Assembly (NCBI GenBank): GCA_002813285.1
Contig: PHTZ01000001.1
Span: 1,363,501-1,427,500 of the forward strand
DNA from: Flavobacteriaceae bacterium MAR_2009_75
GTDB lineage: Bacteria > Bacteroidota > Bacteroidia > Flavobacteriales > Flavobacteriaceae
DNA length: 64,000 nucleotides
Reading direction: 5' to 3'
A model generated the notes under the pieces. It was not told where the DNA came from, made no database searches, and worked only from the letters and a program-made list of their open reading frames with translations. Each line of letters starts with the position of its first letter. Position 1 is the first letter of the stretch. The position numbers were made by a program, and so were the translations under genes. Shown in pieces: positions 1 to 9,097 of this stretch.

Positions 1-964
1 ACTCTTTCGTTCTTTCTTTTACGGAAATTAAGAGGATATTACCGATACCGATAACCCCCGCCAAAATGGTAGCAATTCCGACGATTAGGGAAAGAAAGGT
101 AATGCCATTGGCAAAACCCACGATTTTATTGAACTGCTCACCCAGATTAAAAGAACCAAATGCCCGATCATCATCGGGATGAACCTGATGGATATTCTTT
201 AGAAGGTTAATGATGTTTTTTTCTACCTCTACCACATCGACATCGTCATAAGCGGCAATCGAAAACCAACCTACCTCTTCACCTGTGTTATACAGCTTTT
301 TAAATGTAGTAAAGGGAATAAAAATATCGCCGTCACCACCAAAACCCCCACTTTGGTCAAATTTATGTATGCCTACGACCTGAAAAAAAACATCATCGAT
401 TTTAATGTAGCCGCCTATTGTTACTTCGTCTTTATCAAAAAGCTCTTTTTCCGTGCGCTCTCCTATAACTGCCACTTTTCGAGCTTGCGAAATATCTTCG
501 TCATTAATAAACCTGCCCCCATCATATATTTTTTTAGGTGCAATTTTGGTAAACGTAGGGTAATCACCGAACAAGGGATAACTACCCACTTTATTGTTCC
601 GACCAATCGATGGTGGCGTTGATCCAAAGAACCCTCTTACATTTCTAGGTGCTATGAATTCTACTTCTGGAATTCGATTCTCGATCATAGAGGCATCCCC
701 TATTTTCAATTGCATTGGTCTGCCCGTCTTGAAACCCTCGTATGGCATACTCGTATTCTGGGCCCAAACGAACATACTGTTCTTGGCAATACGTTCGAAC
801 ATGCTCTCAAAGCCATTGTCCATACCCTTCGCAGCTCCCGAAAGAGCTATATAAATAAATATACCCCATAATACCCCTACTACGGTGATTATTGTTCGAA
901 CCTTATTCTTACTGATCGATCCAAAAATCTCTTGCCATGTATTTCTATCGAATATAAATCGCAT
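1..964 (-). CDS. MacB/FtsX-type ABC transporter permease (partial, 3' end off window)
   Basis: Inner-membrane permease of an ABC exporter; only the first 321 codons are present and the frame is still open at the left edge. Translation starts at an ATG (complement of 962-964), one base after the stop of the preceding permease, so the two are translationally linked. The protein opens with the W-Q-E-I-F and K-x-R-T elements shared with its three sister permeases. A first membrane segment follows (about residues 20-42), then a large periplasmic MacB-core-like domain, and a second membrane segment ending in the cytoplasmic VKERTKE motif. In the MacB family this motif lies at the face that contacts the ATPase. 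It is the last visible gene of the operon. The substrate cannot be told from sequence. Confidence 0.85.
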   Translation of the reverse strand, partial: MRFIFDRNTWQEIFGSISKNKVRTIITVVGVLWGIFIYIALSGAAKGMDNGFESMFERIAKNSMFVWAQNTSMPYEGFKTGRPMQLKIGDASMIENRIPEVEFIAPRNVRGFFGSTPPSIGRNNKVGSYPLFGDYPTFTKIAPKKIYDGGRFINDEDISQARKVAVIGERTEKELFDKDEVTIGGYIKIDDVFFQVVGIHKFDQSGGFGGDGDIFIPFTTFKKLYNTGEEVGWFSIAAYDDVDVVEVEKNIINLLKNIHQVHPDDDRAFGSFNLGEQFNKIVGFANGITFLSLIVGIATILAGVIGIGNILLISVKERTKE

Positions 965-965
965 A

Positions 966-2195
966 TTATTCGTCTCTTAATGCCACTATCGGCTTTATAT
1001 TGGCTGCCCGTCTTGCCGGAACATAACCTGCAATAGCACCAAAAATAATAAGTACTATGGTGGCAAAAATTGCCATGGGTAAATCTATATAGGGGTTAGT
1101 AATAAAGAAATCTTCTAGTTTTTCGCCCATTGAACCCAAAATTGCAATACCAATGAGCATACCCACAAAACCGGAAATTGTAGTAATAAAAACTGATTCT
1201 AATAAAATTGTACTGATTACGGTTTTCGGGGTAGCACCCAATGCCTTTCTTATACCCAACTCTTTGGTGCGCTCTTTCACCACGAAGACCATAATATTAC
1301 TGATACCAATAATACCGGCTATTATGGTACCGAAAGCCACGAAAGCAACTATAATTTGTAACACTCTGGCAAACTGCTGGTTCTGCTTCAATTGGTCTGC
1401 CACATTTCGAATAAAAATACCGTTCTGATCTTGCGGATTAATATATTTTTTCTCTCGAATGAACTTATCTAGACTTTTCTCAAATGCCATTGCACCGGCA
1501 TACCCAATCGACGGCTTAAAGCCTATGACCATGGCATCAACCTTATCAGTATTTTTTTCAACAAGTTGCTGGGTGGTATAGGGTATAAAAATATTACGTT
1601 CTTCACGGTCGCCACCATCATCTTGAAAAACCCCTATGACCTTATAAGAGCTTCCCCCTACATCTATATATTTTCCTATGGAGTTCTTAGCCCCGAACAA
1701 ATCTTGCTCTACCAATCTACCAATAACCGCATTCTTGGTCTTGTTCTCTACATCCATGACATTGAGATACCGACCTTTCATCATAATAGTCATTTCGCTA
1801 AACTGATGCGAAGGACCCACAGCCCATGTAGAATAGCTATTCGACTCATTTTTATAGGCAACCGTATCTTGCCTAATTATGCGCGGACTTATGTATTCAA
1901 GAAATAAAGGAAAATTCTTTTCGATATCTTCTATATCAGAGTTATCGAACTCTATAGTTCTATTGGCCTTATAGCCTTTATAGGGCATAGTCGTTCGCCC
2001 GGTGAATACCATAAAAACATTGGTCGCATCATCGGAAAAGAAGTCATCAAATGTGTTGATCAAACCATTACCGAAACCGAACAGCACTACAAAAATGAGT
2101 ATACCCAACGCTACGGTGAATCCCGATAAGAAAGTACGGAGCTTATTCTTTTGAATAGTCTCGAAAATCTCTTTCCAATTATCTCTACTGAACAT
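966..2195 (-). CDS. MacB/FtsX-type ABC transporter permease
   Basis: Complete 409-residue permease of the FtsX/MacB type. It has an N-terminal membrane helix (about residues 22-45), a periplasmic core domain of about 220 residues (about 48-275) and three C-terminal helices. The coupling element KERTKELGIRKALG follows the second helix and the protein ends in VPARRAANIKPIVALRDE, the usual family C-terminus. Its start overlaps the 3' end of the ATPase gene by 11 bases, a strong sign of co-translation with that ATPase. Members of the family pass mechanical force from cytoplasmic ATP hydrolysis to periplasmic partners and export drugs, peptides or lipoproteins. The cargo here is unknown. Confidence 0.9.
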   Translation of the reverse strand: MFSRDNWKEIFETIQKNKLRTFLSGFTVALGILIFVVLFGFGNGLINTFDDFFSDDATNVFMVFTGRTTMPYKGYKANRTIEFDNSDIEDIEKNFPLFLEYISPRIIRQDTVAYKNESNSYSTWAVGPSHQFSEMTIMMKGRYLNVMDVENKTKNAVIGRLVEQDLFGAKNSIGKYIDVGGSSYKVIGVFQDDGGDREERNIFIPYTTQQLVEKNTDKVDAMVIGFKPSIGYAGAMAFEKSLDKFIREKKYINPQDQNGIFIRNVADQLKQNQQFARVLQIIVAFVAFGTIIAGIIGISNIMVFVVKERTKELGIRKALGATPKTVISTILLESVFITTISGFVGMLIGIAILGSMGEKLEDFFITNPYIDLPMAIFATIVLIIFGAIAGYVPARRAANIKPIVALRDE

Positions 2196-2889
2196 ATTGT
2201 GCGGCCCTAACCTGTTCTACTTTTTTATCTTCGACAATAACACCATCTTTTAAATGCACAATACGTTTGCACATTTGTGCGATATCTTCTTCATGGGTAA
2301 CCACTAGAATGGTATTGCCTTGATCATTGATGTTCTGAATTAAATCCATAACCTCATAAGAAGTCTTACTGTCTAAAGCTCCCGTGGGTTCATCTGCCAA
2401 GAGCACCTTAGGTTCGGCCGCCATGGCCCGTGCTATGGCTACACGTTGCTTCTGCCCTCCGGACAATTCATTGGGCAAATGTTCGGCCCACTCTTTTAGC
2501 CCCACTTGGGTCAAATACTTAAGAGCTTTCTCTTCTCTTTGCTTTCTAGGTACTTTTTGATAGTATAGGGGAAGTGCCACGTTTTCCATGGCACTCTTGT
2601 AATTGATAAGGTTGAAAGATTGAAAAATGAAGCCTAAGAATTTATTTCTGTATTTCGCCGCCTTCGTTTCGTTAAGGTTTTTGATAGGCACCCCGTCCAA
2701 AGTATAATCACCAGTGTCGGCTTCATCTAGCATTCCTAAAATATTCAACAAAGTAGACTTCCCCGAACCCGAAGAACCCATAATTGCTACGAGTTCACCT
2801 TCTTTGATACTAAAATTTAATCCTTTGAGAACATGAAGCGAATTAGCTCCCATCTTATAAGATTTGTGAAGCTCTTTGATTTCAATCAT
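2185..2889 (-). CDS. ABC transporter ATP-binding protein (LolD/MacB class)
   Basis: Cytoplasmic ATPase of 234 residues, the normal size for a stand-alone LolD/MacB nucleotide-binding subunit. Walker A is GSSGSGKST (residues 38-46), the Q-loop follows in FIFQSFNL, the signature is LSGGQKQRVAIARA, Walker B is VLLADEPTGALDS, and the switch histidine lies in THEEDIA. All catalytic elements are intact. It is the only ATPase gene seen with four permease genes, so it probably powers more than one permease dimer. It lies 104 bases after the membrane fusion protein gene and overlaps the next permease by 11 bases. Confidence 0.95.
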   Translation of the reverse strand: MIEIKELHKSYKMGANSLHVLKGLNFSIKEGELVAIMGSSGSGKSTLLNILGMLDEADTGDYTLDGVPIKNLNETKAAKYRNKFLGFIFQSFNLINYKSAMENVALPLYYQKVPRKQREEKALKYLTQVGLKEWAEHLPNELSGGQKQRVAIARAMAAEPKVLLADEPTGALDSKTSYEVMDLIQNINDQGNTILVVTHEEDIAQMCKRIVHLKDGVIVEDKKVEQVRAAQYVQ

Positions 2890-2993
2890 CTGAAGTTTTG
2901 TTAGTTGTTATTTGATTTGAAAGCCAATTCATCAATTTGACCTTCAAGTTGTTGAATTGTTACATGATAGTGTCTAAATATTCTGTTAAATAA

Positions 2994-4109
2994 TTATCCT
3001 CCCATATTTTCGTCTTTGACAATTGCGTTCCAAACCTTGATTTTATCTTCAGCTTCTATTCCAGATTTAACCTCGACGTAAATACCATCGCTGATTCCCA
3101 ACTCGATATCTTTTCGCTCAAATTGCTGTCCGCCATTTTCAATTTCAACATAAGGTTTCTTGGTATCTCCATCATATTGCACAAGAGCTTCTTTGATGGC
3201 CAGCACACTGTCGACCTTTGCCAAAATCACGGAAGCATTGGCACTTAGCCCGGCACGAATAAAAACAGAGTCCTGTTTCTCCAAAGTTCCTTTAATCTCA
3301 AATTGAATGGCTCCGTTCTCCTCATTTCCCTTTGGGGCAATGTAATCTAATACTGCATCAAAGATTTTGCCCTCTAAGGCGCCGACCGTAATTTCAAGCG
3401 GCAGGTTTTCTTTAATTTTACCAACTTCACTCTCGTCTACCTTTCCCTCAAAAATCATTTTATCTACATCTGCAATAGCTGCTATGGTAGTGCCTTCGTT
3501 GAAGTTATTACTTTCGATAACTTGGTTGCCCACCTCAACAGGCACTTCTAATACCATACCGCTGACCGTGGCCCTAATTTGAGTGTTGGCCGCATTGCCA
3601 AAACCTCGGGCGGTACCCGTTTTAACAATTTCATATCTTTTATTGGCAGCTGCATAGGCCTGTTTACCTTGGTCAAAAGCAACCTGAGCATTTTCTAAAT
3701 CGACTTTTGAAATTACTCCTTTACCAAACAGGGACTTTTGACGATCTAAGTTTCTCAACTGATCATCTAAATTTATTTTAGCTTCATCAATAGAATTTTT
3801 GGCGTCGTTCAATGCCGATAGATTAGGCACCACTTTAATTCGACACAACAAATCGCCCGATTTAACAAAATCGCCACCCTCAACAAAAATCTCTTCGATT
3901 ACCCCTGAAATATTGGGTTTGATAAGTACTTCTTCTAAAGGCAGAATACTACCCGTTGCCACCGTCTTTTTGACTATCGTTTTCTTAGAAGCCTGCTCGG
4001 TTTCATAGGTGATAGGGTTTTCTGCATTCTTCTTGTACAAATAGTACATAGCTCCACCAAAGGTGACCACAATGAGTATTAGTATTATTCTGGTTACAGT
4101 CTTTTTCAT
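2994..4109 (-). CDS. Periplasmic adaptor / membrane fusion protein (MacA/HlyD family)
   Basis: 371-residue membrane fusion protein. Residues 7-25 form one N-terminal membrane anchor. Next come a barrel-sandwich (lipoyl-like) half around residues 50-85, an alpha-helical hairpin (about 95-165, rich in D/N/K and ending in the KTGTARGF loop), the second lipoyl half (TVSGMVLEVPVEVGNQV) and beta-barrel and membrane-proximal domains to the end. In the family this protein bridges an inner-membrane transporter to an outer-membrane channel. Its position between two permease pairs and directly before the ATPase suggests a MacAB-like tripartite exporter. No outer-membrane TolC-type gene is seen in the window. 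Confidence 0.9.
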   Translation of the reverse strand: MKKTVTRIILILIVVTFGGAMYYLYKKNAENPITYETEQASKKTIVKKTVATGSILPLEEVLIKPNISGVIEEIFVEGGDFVKSGDLLCRIKVVPNLSALNDAKNSIDEAKINLDDQLRNLDRQKSLFGKGVISKVDLENAQVAFDQGKQAYAAANKRYEIVKTGTARGFGNAANTQIRATVSGMVLEVPVEVGNQVIESNNFNEGTTIAAIADVDKMIFEGKVDESEVGKIKENLPLEITVGALEGKIFDAVLDYIAPKGNEENGAIQFEIKGTLEKQDSVFIRAGLSANASVILAKVDSVLAIKEALVQYDGDTKKPYVEIENGGQQFERKDIELGISDGIYVEVKSGIEAEDKIKVWNAIVKDENMGG

Positions 4110-4175
4110 ATTGATTGATGTTTAGTACTTATAATTCGATATTGTTTTCTAAGTTGTTGTAATTGCCTTTAGCCC

Positions 4176-5435
4176 TCACTCGGTTCGCAACGCATCTATC
4201 GGCCTTACTTTTATAGCACTTTGGGCGGGAATAAAACCAGCAAAAAGACCTGAAATTATTAAGATTGCCAATGCCCCTATGACCACACCAAGCCCAACAC
4301 TAGGATTGGCGAACATATCTACCGGGCCGTTCATGTCTAACAAAGTATTGATGCCATAGATGAAAAGAGCTCCTAAGGTAATACCTGCCATACCCGAAAT
4401 AATGGTCAGAAAAATCGATTCCATTAAAATTTGAAGTTTTATAGACCAAGGATCTTCCCCTAAAGCCCGTCGGATACCGATTTCTTTGGTACGTTCTTTT
4501 ACTACAATAAGCATAATGTTACTTACACCAATCACCCCCGAAAGCAAGACCAAAATCCCCACGAAATAGGCAACAAACCGAAGTGCCCCAAACAAACTTT
4601 GCACTCTTTGAAATTGCTCATAAAGGTCGAAATGGCCAACCGCCCTTTGATCATCTGGGTGCACCTTATGATTCTCTTTGACCACACCCATAATATTATT
4701 TTTGATACTCGTAATAGAGGTGCCGTCATTGGCTGTTATTGCCATCCACCCTACATCATTGCCACGATTGAAAGCTTGAGAGAAAGAAGTAAAAGGCACA
4801 AAAATCTGTTTCTGGCCTTCTTCCCCATCGCCGTCGTTACTCTTCTTTTTATAAACCCCGACGACCAAAAAGTTTACGCCCTGAATCTTTATATAAGTAC
4901 CCAATGCGTCTTCACCCTTATCATAGAGGCCATTTTTGACACCTTCTCCAATTATGGCAATCTTTCTTTTTTCATTAATGTCACTGTAATTGATAAACCG
5001 CCCATCGACAATACTCATTGGGTCTTGCTTGATAATCTCAGGATAATCACCGTAGACATTGTAAGCCCCTGTACGCAACCCTCGAACCACATTATTGGCT
5101 CCCCCAAAACCGCCTAATTGATTTCTGGGTGATATAAAACGAAGATTGGGCACCTTATCTCGAATAGCCTGCACATCTTCGGTCTTAAAAAGAAAACTTC
5201 GTCCTTTTGGTAGGCCCTTATAAGCTTTTGTAGTAGCTCTTGACCACATGAACATGGTATTCGTTGCGATATCGCCGAAATCTTGCATTATACCGTTTTC
5301 AAGACCTTTTCCCGCAGACAACAGAATAATGAGAATAAAAATACCCCAGAAGACACCAAAAGCAGTAAGAACAGTTCTGAACCAATTACCGGTCAAAACC
5401 TCTAAAATTTCTTTCCATCTATCTTTATTGAACAT
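4176..5435 (-). CDS. MacB/FtsX-type ABC transporter permease
   Basis: 419-residue permease with the same plan as its neighbours. An N-terminal helix (about residues 18-42) is followed by a periplasmic core, including a Gly/Asn-rich stretch near residue 110, and three C-terminal helices. The coupling motif is VKERTKEIGIRRALGEDPW and the C-terminus is IPAQSAIKVRPIDALRTE. The start is the ATG 33 bases after the preceding permease stop. By eye it resembles the partial permease at the left edge more than the adjacent 5469-6713 protein: both carry R-A/Q-N-T/TT and FGDYP elements. The operon may therefore encode two permease pairs of different subtype. Confidence 0.9.
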   Translation of the reverse strand: MFNKDRWKEILEVLTGNWFRTVLTAFGVFWGIFILIILLSAGKGLENGIMQDFGDIATNTMFMWSRATTKAYKGLPKGRSFLFKTEDVQAIRDKVPNLRFISPRNQLGGFGGANNVVRGLRTGAYNVYGDYPEIIKQDPMSIVDGRFINYSDINEKRKIAIIGEGVKNGLYDKGEDALGTYIKIQGVNFLVVGVYKKKSNDGDGEEGQKQIFVPFTSFSQAFNRGNDVGWMAITANDGTSITSIKNNIMGVVKENHKVHPDDQRAVGHFDLYEQFQRVQSLFGALRFVAYFVGILVLLSGVIGVSNIMLIVVKERTKEIGIRRALGEDPWSIKLQILMESIFLTIISGMAGITLGALFIYGINTLLDMNGPVDMFANPSVGLGVVIGALAILIISGLFAGFIPAQSAIKVRPIDALRTE

Positions 5436-5468
5436 ATGCTTTGAAATTAAGAGTCTACTCTTTTCAAC

Positions 5469-6713
5469 TTATTCATCTCTAAGTGCATCAATTGTATGAA
5501 TATGGGCAGCCCTCCATGCCGGAAAAAAACCTGCAATTGCGCCCGCAAGAATTAGAACAAAAACCGTTGATACTGCGACAGGAAAGTTGACCGAGGGGTT
5601 CATTACATAATCTACCTCGATATGAGGGCCCGCAATTTCTAAAAGTGCCATACTAAGAATAAGACCCGTGAATCCGGAAATTGCGGTAATGAATATCGAT
5701 TCATGAAGAATCATACCTACAATCGACCATGGTTTGGCACCCAGCGCCTTTCTGATTCCGATTTCTTTGGTACGTTCGCGTACCACTATCAGCATGATGT
5801 TACTAACGCCCACAACACCTGCGATTATGGTACAGATACCTACGAACCAAAAGAACAGCTTAATATTATCGGTAAGGCTATAAAACCGCTTAGCTTCTTC
5901 AAGGGCACTCCAAACAAAGATGGCATTCGTATCATCAGGTGCCACGGTATGGGCTTGCTGTAGATATGAAAGTAGGTTACTCTTGAACCTTATGGAGTTG
6001 GCTACGGCTTCATCAAAGTTTTCTGCCATTGGCAAGGTATAGGCCAAATTATTAACTCGATCACCTCCATTAAAAACTCGCTGTGCCGTGCTCTTCGGAA
6101 TAAAAATTCGCTCTTCTTCCCGATCTTCGGTTTCACCGAACAAACCGATAATTTTAAAGGGGATACCAGAAATCTCGATAAATTCGCCCATAGGAGTTTC
6201 CACTTCGTGAAATACATCTTTTGCTATTTTATTGCCAATAACGGCGACTTTAGCGGTATTGACTTCATCTTGATAACTGATAAACCTGCCTTCGGACATT
6301 TTAGCGTTCTCGATCTGCTGAAATTGATAGGAGACCCCCTGAACCCCGTAAACCAAAGCTTCATTGCCATAATTTACCGAAATGTTACGAACAAAAATTC
6401 TGGGAGATTTTAGTTCGATGTCATCCTTTAAAAGTTCAGCGGAAAACTCATAGTCAGAATTTCGGAGCTCTATATTTCTACCAGGGTTCAACCCCTTGTA
6501 CTCTTTAGTAGTAGTACCTGGCCAAACCCATACACTCGTAGCTGCATCTTGTGCAAACTCGTTGGCGATTCCATTTCTGAAACCTTGACCAAAACCTAAT
6601 AAAATGACGAGTATGAAAATTCCCGAAGCAACGGAGAGTCCCGTGAGAAAAGTCCGTAACTTATTTTTACGGATGGTATCAAAGATTTCTTGCCACCTTT
6701 CGATGTCGAACAT
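5469..6713 (-). CDS. MacB/FtsX-type ABC transporter permease
   Basis: First gene of the export operon as transcribed, 414 residues. Family features are the N-terminal helix (about residues 20-44), a periplasmic core, helices near 275-300, 330-355 and 380-400, the motif VRERTKEIGIRKALG and the terminal FPAWRAAHIHTIDALRDE. It looks closest to the permease at 966-2195: both have an opening helix ending GFGxG and a shorter core. The 106 bases before its ATG, shared with the end of the small CxxC protein gene upstream, contain no good TAnnTTTG element, so the promoter is not identified. Confidence 0.9.
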   Translation of the reverse strand: MFDIERWQEIFDTIRKNKLRTFLTGLSVASGIFILVILLGFGQGFRNGIANEFAQDAATSVWVWPGTTTKEYKGLNPGRNIELRNSDYEFSAELLKDDIELKSPRIFVRNISVNYGNEALVYGVQGVSYQFQQIENAKMSEGRFISYQDEVNTAKVAVIGNKIAKDVFHEVETPMGEFIEISGIPFKIIGLFGETEDREEERIFIPKSTAQRVFNGGDRVNNLAYTLPMAENFDEAVANSIRFKSNLLSYLQQAHTVAPDDTNAIFVWSALEEAKRFYSLTDNIKLFFWFVGICTIIAGVVGVSNIMLIVVRERTKEIGIRKALGAKPWSIVGMILHESIFITAISGFTGLILSMALLEIAGPHIEVDYVMNPSVNFPVAVSTVFVLILAGAIAGFFPAWRAAHIHTIDALRDE

Positions 6714-6819
6714 GTGATTGATTTATTGATTGATGAACACGACTAGGGGAAATCGTGCACCTATAAGACTGTTCAGAAATCGTATTGTTACAGAAAAACT
6801 ACCAAAAGAAATGTTAAAT

Positions 6820-7047
6820 TTATCTTGAGACCTTGGGCCTCATTTTTTTATAAATAAAATAGAAGAGAGCTGCGACCAATATATAAGGTATCGCCATCAG
6901 ATATACAATACCATTATTTACACCTTCGGCAACATCAGTATTGCCATTGCTCTCTAGAACCGCTCGACACATAGCACACTGCGCCTCTACGAAATTTGGC
7001 GATGTAAGTAGAAGTGCGAATATGAAAATATTAAAAGAGCGTTTCAT
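6820..7047 (-). CDS. Small secreted/membrane protein with a CAMC motif
   Basis: 75 residues. A signal peptide (about residues 1-22, ending VEAQ) is followed at once by CAMCRAVLESN, a glycine/asparagine spacer, one membrane helix (about 47-66) and a basic tail. I do not recognise a named family. The CxxC pair would face the periplasm, and the gene ends a cluster of oxidase assembly genes (SCO1/SenC and DUF420), 20 bases after the DUF420 gene. A role in copper delivery or thiol chemistry for oxidase maturation is inferred from position and cysteines only. Confidence 0.75.
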   Translation of the reverse strand: MKRSFNIFIFALLLTSPNFVEAQCAMCRAVLESNGNTDVAEGVNNGIVYLMAIPYILVAALFYFIYKKMRPKVSR

Positions 7048-7067
7048 TTTTTAGATTGTTTTAAAAC

Positions 7068-7607
7068 TTAAACCGGATAATAGGGAGCGATCAATAAGTA
7101 GACCACAACCCCAGTAATTGCTACATAAAGCCATAATGGAAAGGTTACAGAAGCCCACTTTCTGTGTCTTTCAAAATTTTCTAAATAAGCAAAGGAATAG
7201 GTCTTTAATACCAAGGGGATTATGGCTACCGAAAGAAGTATATGGGTAATCAAAATGAAATAGTAAACATATTTGATCATACCTTCGCCGCCAAAAGTAG
7301 TGGACTCTGATGTCATATGATACGCAATATACATCACCAAAAAAAGTAACGATAGCCCAATACAAATATTCATTAGAAATTGATGTAATTTTTTTTTGCC
7401 TTTCAGTATTGCCCATACTGCACAACATAGTATTAGGGCTGTTAAACCATTAATCGATGCGTAAATGGGTGGCAGAAAGCCCAAGCGCTCAACATCAGGA
7501 ATCTTTACACCAAATAATAGTGCAACAACAACTGGCACTACGATAGAAACTACCGTAATCAATTTGTTAAACTTCTTTTCCTTTACTAAAACACTATTGC
7601 TATCCAT
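7068..7607 (-). CDS. DUF420 family membrane protein (CtaM-like oxidase assembly factor)
   Basis: 179-residue integral membrane protein with about five helices. The C-terminal pattern RHRKWASVTFPLWLYVAITGVVVYLL is the hallmark of DUF420 proteins, and conserved histidines occur at YAYHMTS-like and ITHILLS positions. In Bacillus the DUF420 protein CtaM is needed for an active heme-copper oxidase; the same role fits here, next to SCO1 and the oxidase subunits. The start ATG overlaps the stop of the SCO gene by one base (TAATG arrangement), indicating translational coupling. Confidence 0.88.
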   Translation of the reverse strand: MDSNSVLVKEKKFNKLITVVSIVVPVVVALLFGVKIPDVERLGFLPPIYASINGLTALILCCAVWAILKGKKKLHQFLMNICIGLSLLFLVMYIAYHMTSESTTFGGEGMIKYVYYFILITHILLSVAIIPLVLKTYSFAYLENFERHRKWASVTFPLWLYVAITGVVVYLLIAPYYPV

Positions 7608-8335
7608 TATTCTTCCAACAACTTTTTTATATCCTCTTTTAGAATAGAAATCTGCTCCTTTTCACCATGGTCATTCTCGCCTTGCTTTTCAGTTATGGCC
7701 CCACGATAATAAATTATAGGGTTACCGAAATCGTCTACCCTAGACCTCAAATACCCATTCTTATCAATCAATGCAAAAAGACCGGAATGCTCAAAGCCCC
7801 CAGGTGCATCTGACTTTTCAGCAGCAAAAATATTAAAACCCTTATTGGCCAATTGGTATATCTTATCACGATTACCGGTCATCAAATGCCAATCTAAATG
7901 GGTGACTCCGTTCTTTTCAGCATAAGCTTTTAAAGCAGACGGCGTATCTACATGTGGTGTAATTGAAAATGAAGCAATACCAAAATCATCTTCATCTTTA
8001 AATTCATTCTGTAAGGCAACTAAGTTTTCAGTCATCAACGGACAGATAGAGGGGCAGCTGGTAAAGAAAAAATCTACGACAAATACCTTTCCTCGATAAT
8101 CTGCATCGCTAATCACCAAACTATCTTGATTATAAAATTCAAAGGAAGGAACCCGACGCTTTTTGCCATCGGCTAATACATAGGCCAGTTCGCCCGTATT
8201 ATCTTTGACATTCATGCGGTCATTCTCCACAATAGTTCCGGTCTTTACCCTGTCAATTATTCTGGGAATGAATATAATACCGAAAATCAATATAATCAGA
8301 GAAACCCAAACGTATGTATATTTATTCTTTTTCAC
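7607..8335 (-). CDS. SCO1/SenC family copper chaperone
   Basis: 242 residues with an N-terminal membrane anchor (about residues 9-27) and a thioredoxin-fold domain. The copper-binding CxxxC is C94-PSI-C98 and the third ligand is H183 in GGFEHSGLF; all are present. SCO proteins deliver copper to, or reduce, the CuA site of oxidase subunit II, so the likely client is the ctaC product encoded at 36068. The start codon is GTG (complement of 8333-8335); no ATG gives the membrane anchor. It lies 36 bases after the preceding SCO-like gene and overlaps the DUF420 gene by one base. Confidence 0.93.
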   Translation of the reverse strand: MKKNKYTYVWVSLIILIFGIIFIPRIIDRVKTGTIVENDRMNVKDNTGELAYVLADGKKRRVPSFEFYNQDSLVISDADYRGKVFVVDFFFTSCPSICPLMTENLVALQNEFKDEDDFGIASFSITPHVDTPSALKAYAEKNGVTHLDWHLMTGNRDKIYQLANKGFNIFAAEKSDAPGGFEHSGLFALIDKNGYLRSRVDDFGNPIIYYRGAITEKQGENDHGEKEQISILKEDIKKLLEE

Positions 8336-8371
8336 AGAATTAATTCTTATTCTTTAATGTAAAGACGATAG

Positions 8372-8998
8372 CTATCGGTTTGCGTTATTTTTCTTTAATG
8401 CCAAACGATATTCGGCCAATATAATTTTGACGTCATCTACCATCTTATTATTTAAATCGGCCACTGAACTTGTATTATAACCATATTTTACGGTTTCATC
8501 TATATCATCTGTTCTACCTCGTAAATTCAAATCTTTATCGATAATAAAAACATTGGGAGAGCTCAAATCTTCGGCAAGGGTCAGACCTGTATTCAAAGAA
8601 GAAAAATAAGATGAAATTTCATTCTTTGTCATTTGAACAAAATGCCACTTTGATACATCGCTGTATTTGCCCAACTCTTTTTTCAGTTCTTTTATTTTCT
8701 CCTCATTATTTTCACTGACTAGCATTACAAACTGAAAATCGTTGAACTCAAAAAAACGCTTGTAGATTTTCTCATTAAGATTAGAGGCATTGCCCTTTTT
8801 GGTCAGGAGGTCATTACCCAAGAAACCCAAAATAGTAATCTTATCTTTAAGAATAATGGCTTTATTGGCTTGGTTTAACTCTTGAATATTCTCGGTTAGG
8901 ATAGGCAGTTTACCAAAATTATTGACTCCTGAGGCAAAGAAAAGATAAGCCACTATAGGAAATATGAAAAGTATAACAAGAACAATGGTCTTTTTCAT
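8372..8998 (-). CDS. Membrane-anchored thioredoxin-fold-like protein, degenerate SCO relative
   Basis: 208 residues from the ATG at 8998, the start that puts the hydrophobic anchor (about residues 3-22) at the N-terminus; an upstream in-frame ATG at 9037 would add 13 residues and lies inside the terminator hairpin. The pattern ITILGFLGND... and SPNVFIIDKDLNLRGRTDD resembles the strands of SCO/thioredoxin proteins. However, the expected CxxxC position has no cysteines, so copper or redox chemistry of the usual kind is unlikely. It sits directly before the true SCO gene and may be a structural partner. Similarity is judged by eye. Confidence 0.75.
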   Translation of the reverse strand: MKKTIVLVILFIFPIVAYLFFASGVNNFGKLPILTENIQELNQANKAIILKDKITILGFLGNDLLTKKGNASNLNEKIYKRFFEFNDFQFVMLVSENNEEKIKELKKELGKYSDVSKWHFVQMTKNEISSYFSSLNTGLTLAEDLSSPNVFIIDKDLNLRGRTDDIDETVKYGYNTSSVADLNNKMVDDVKIILAEYRLALKKNNANR

Positions 8999-9033
8999 CA
9001 AATGATTAGATAATGCCAAAGAAATCAGCAGAT

Positions 9034-9067
9034 ACAAAAATAAAAAAGACGGTCGTGAAACCGTCTT
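9034..9067 (-). terminator. Rho-independent terminator after oxidase subunit IV
   Basis: Read on the minus strand, AAGACGGT pairs with ACCGTCTT around a 6-base loop and is followed by TTTTTTATTTTT. It lies 31 bases after the subunit IV stop and separates the ctaB-cox3-cox4 group from the SCO group, which must then have its own promoter or depend on read-through. Confidence 0.85.
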
Positions 9068-9097
9068 AGTAAGCTGTTAATTTATACTAAATCAAGG

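Noticed and set aside
353-854. Two plus-strand frames near the left edge
   Set aside because: They lie opposite the partial permease, whose 321-codon frame matches its sister proteins.
4599-5117. 172-codon open frame on the plus strand opposite an ABC permease
   Set aside because: It is antisense to a complete FtsX-type permease with all family motifs and shows no recognisable domain.
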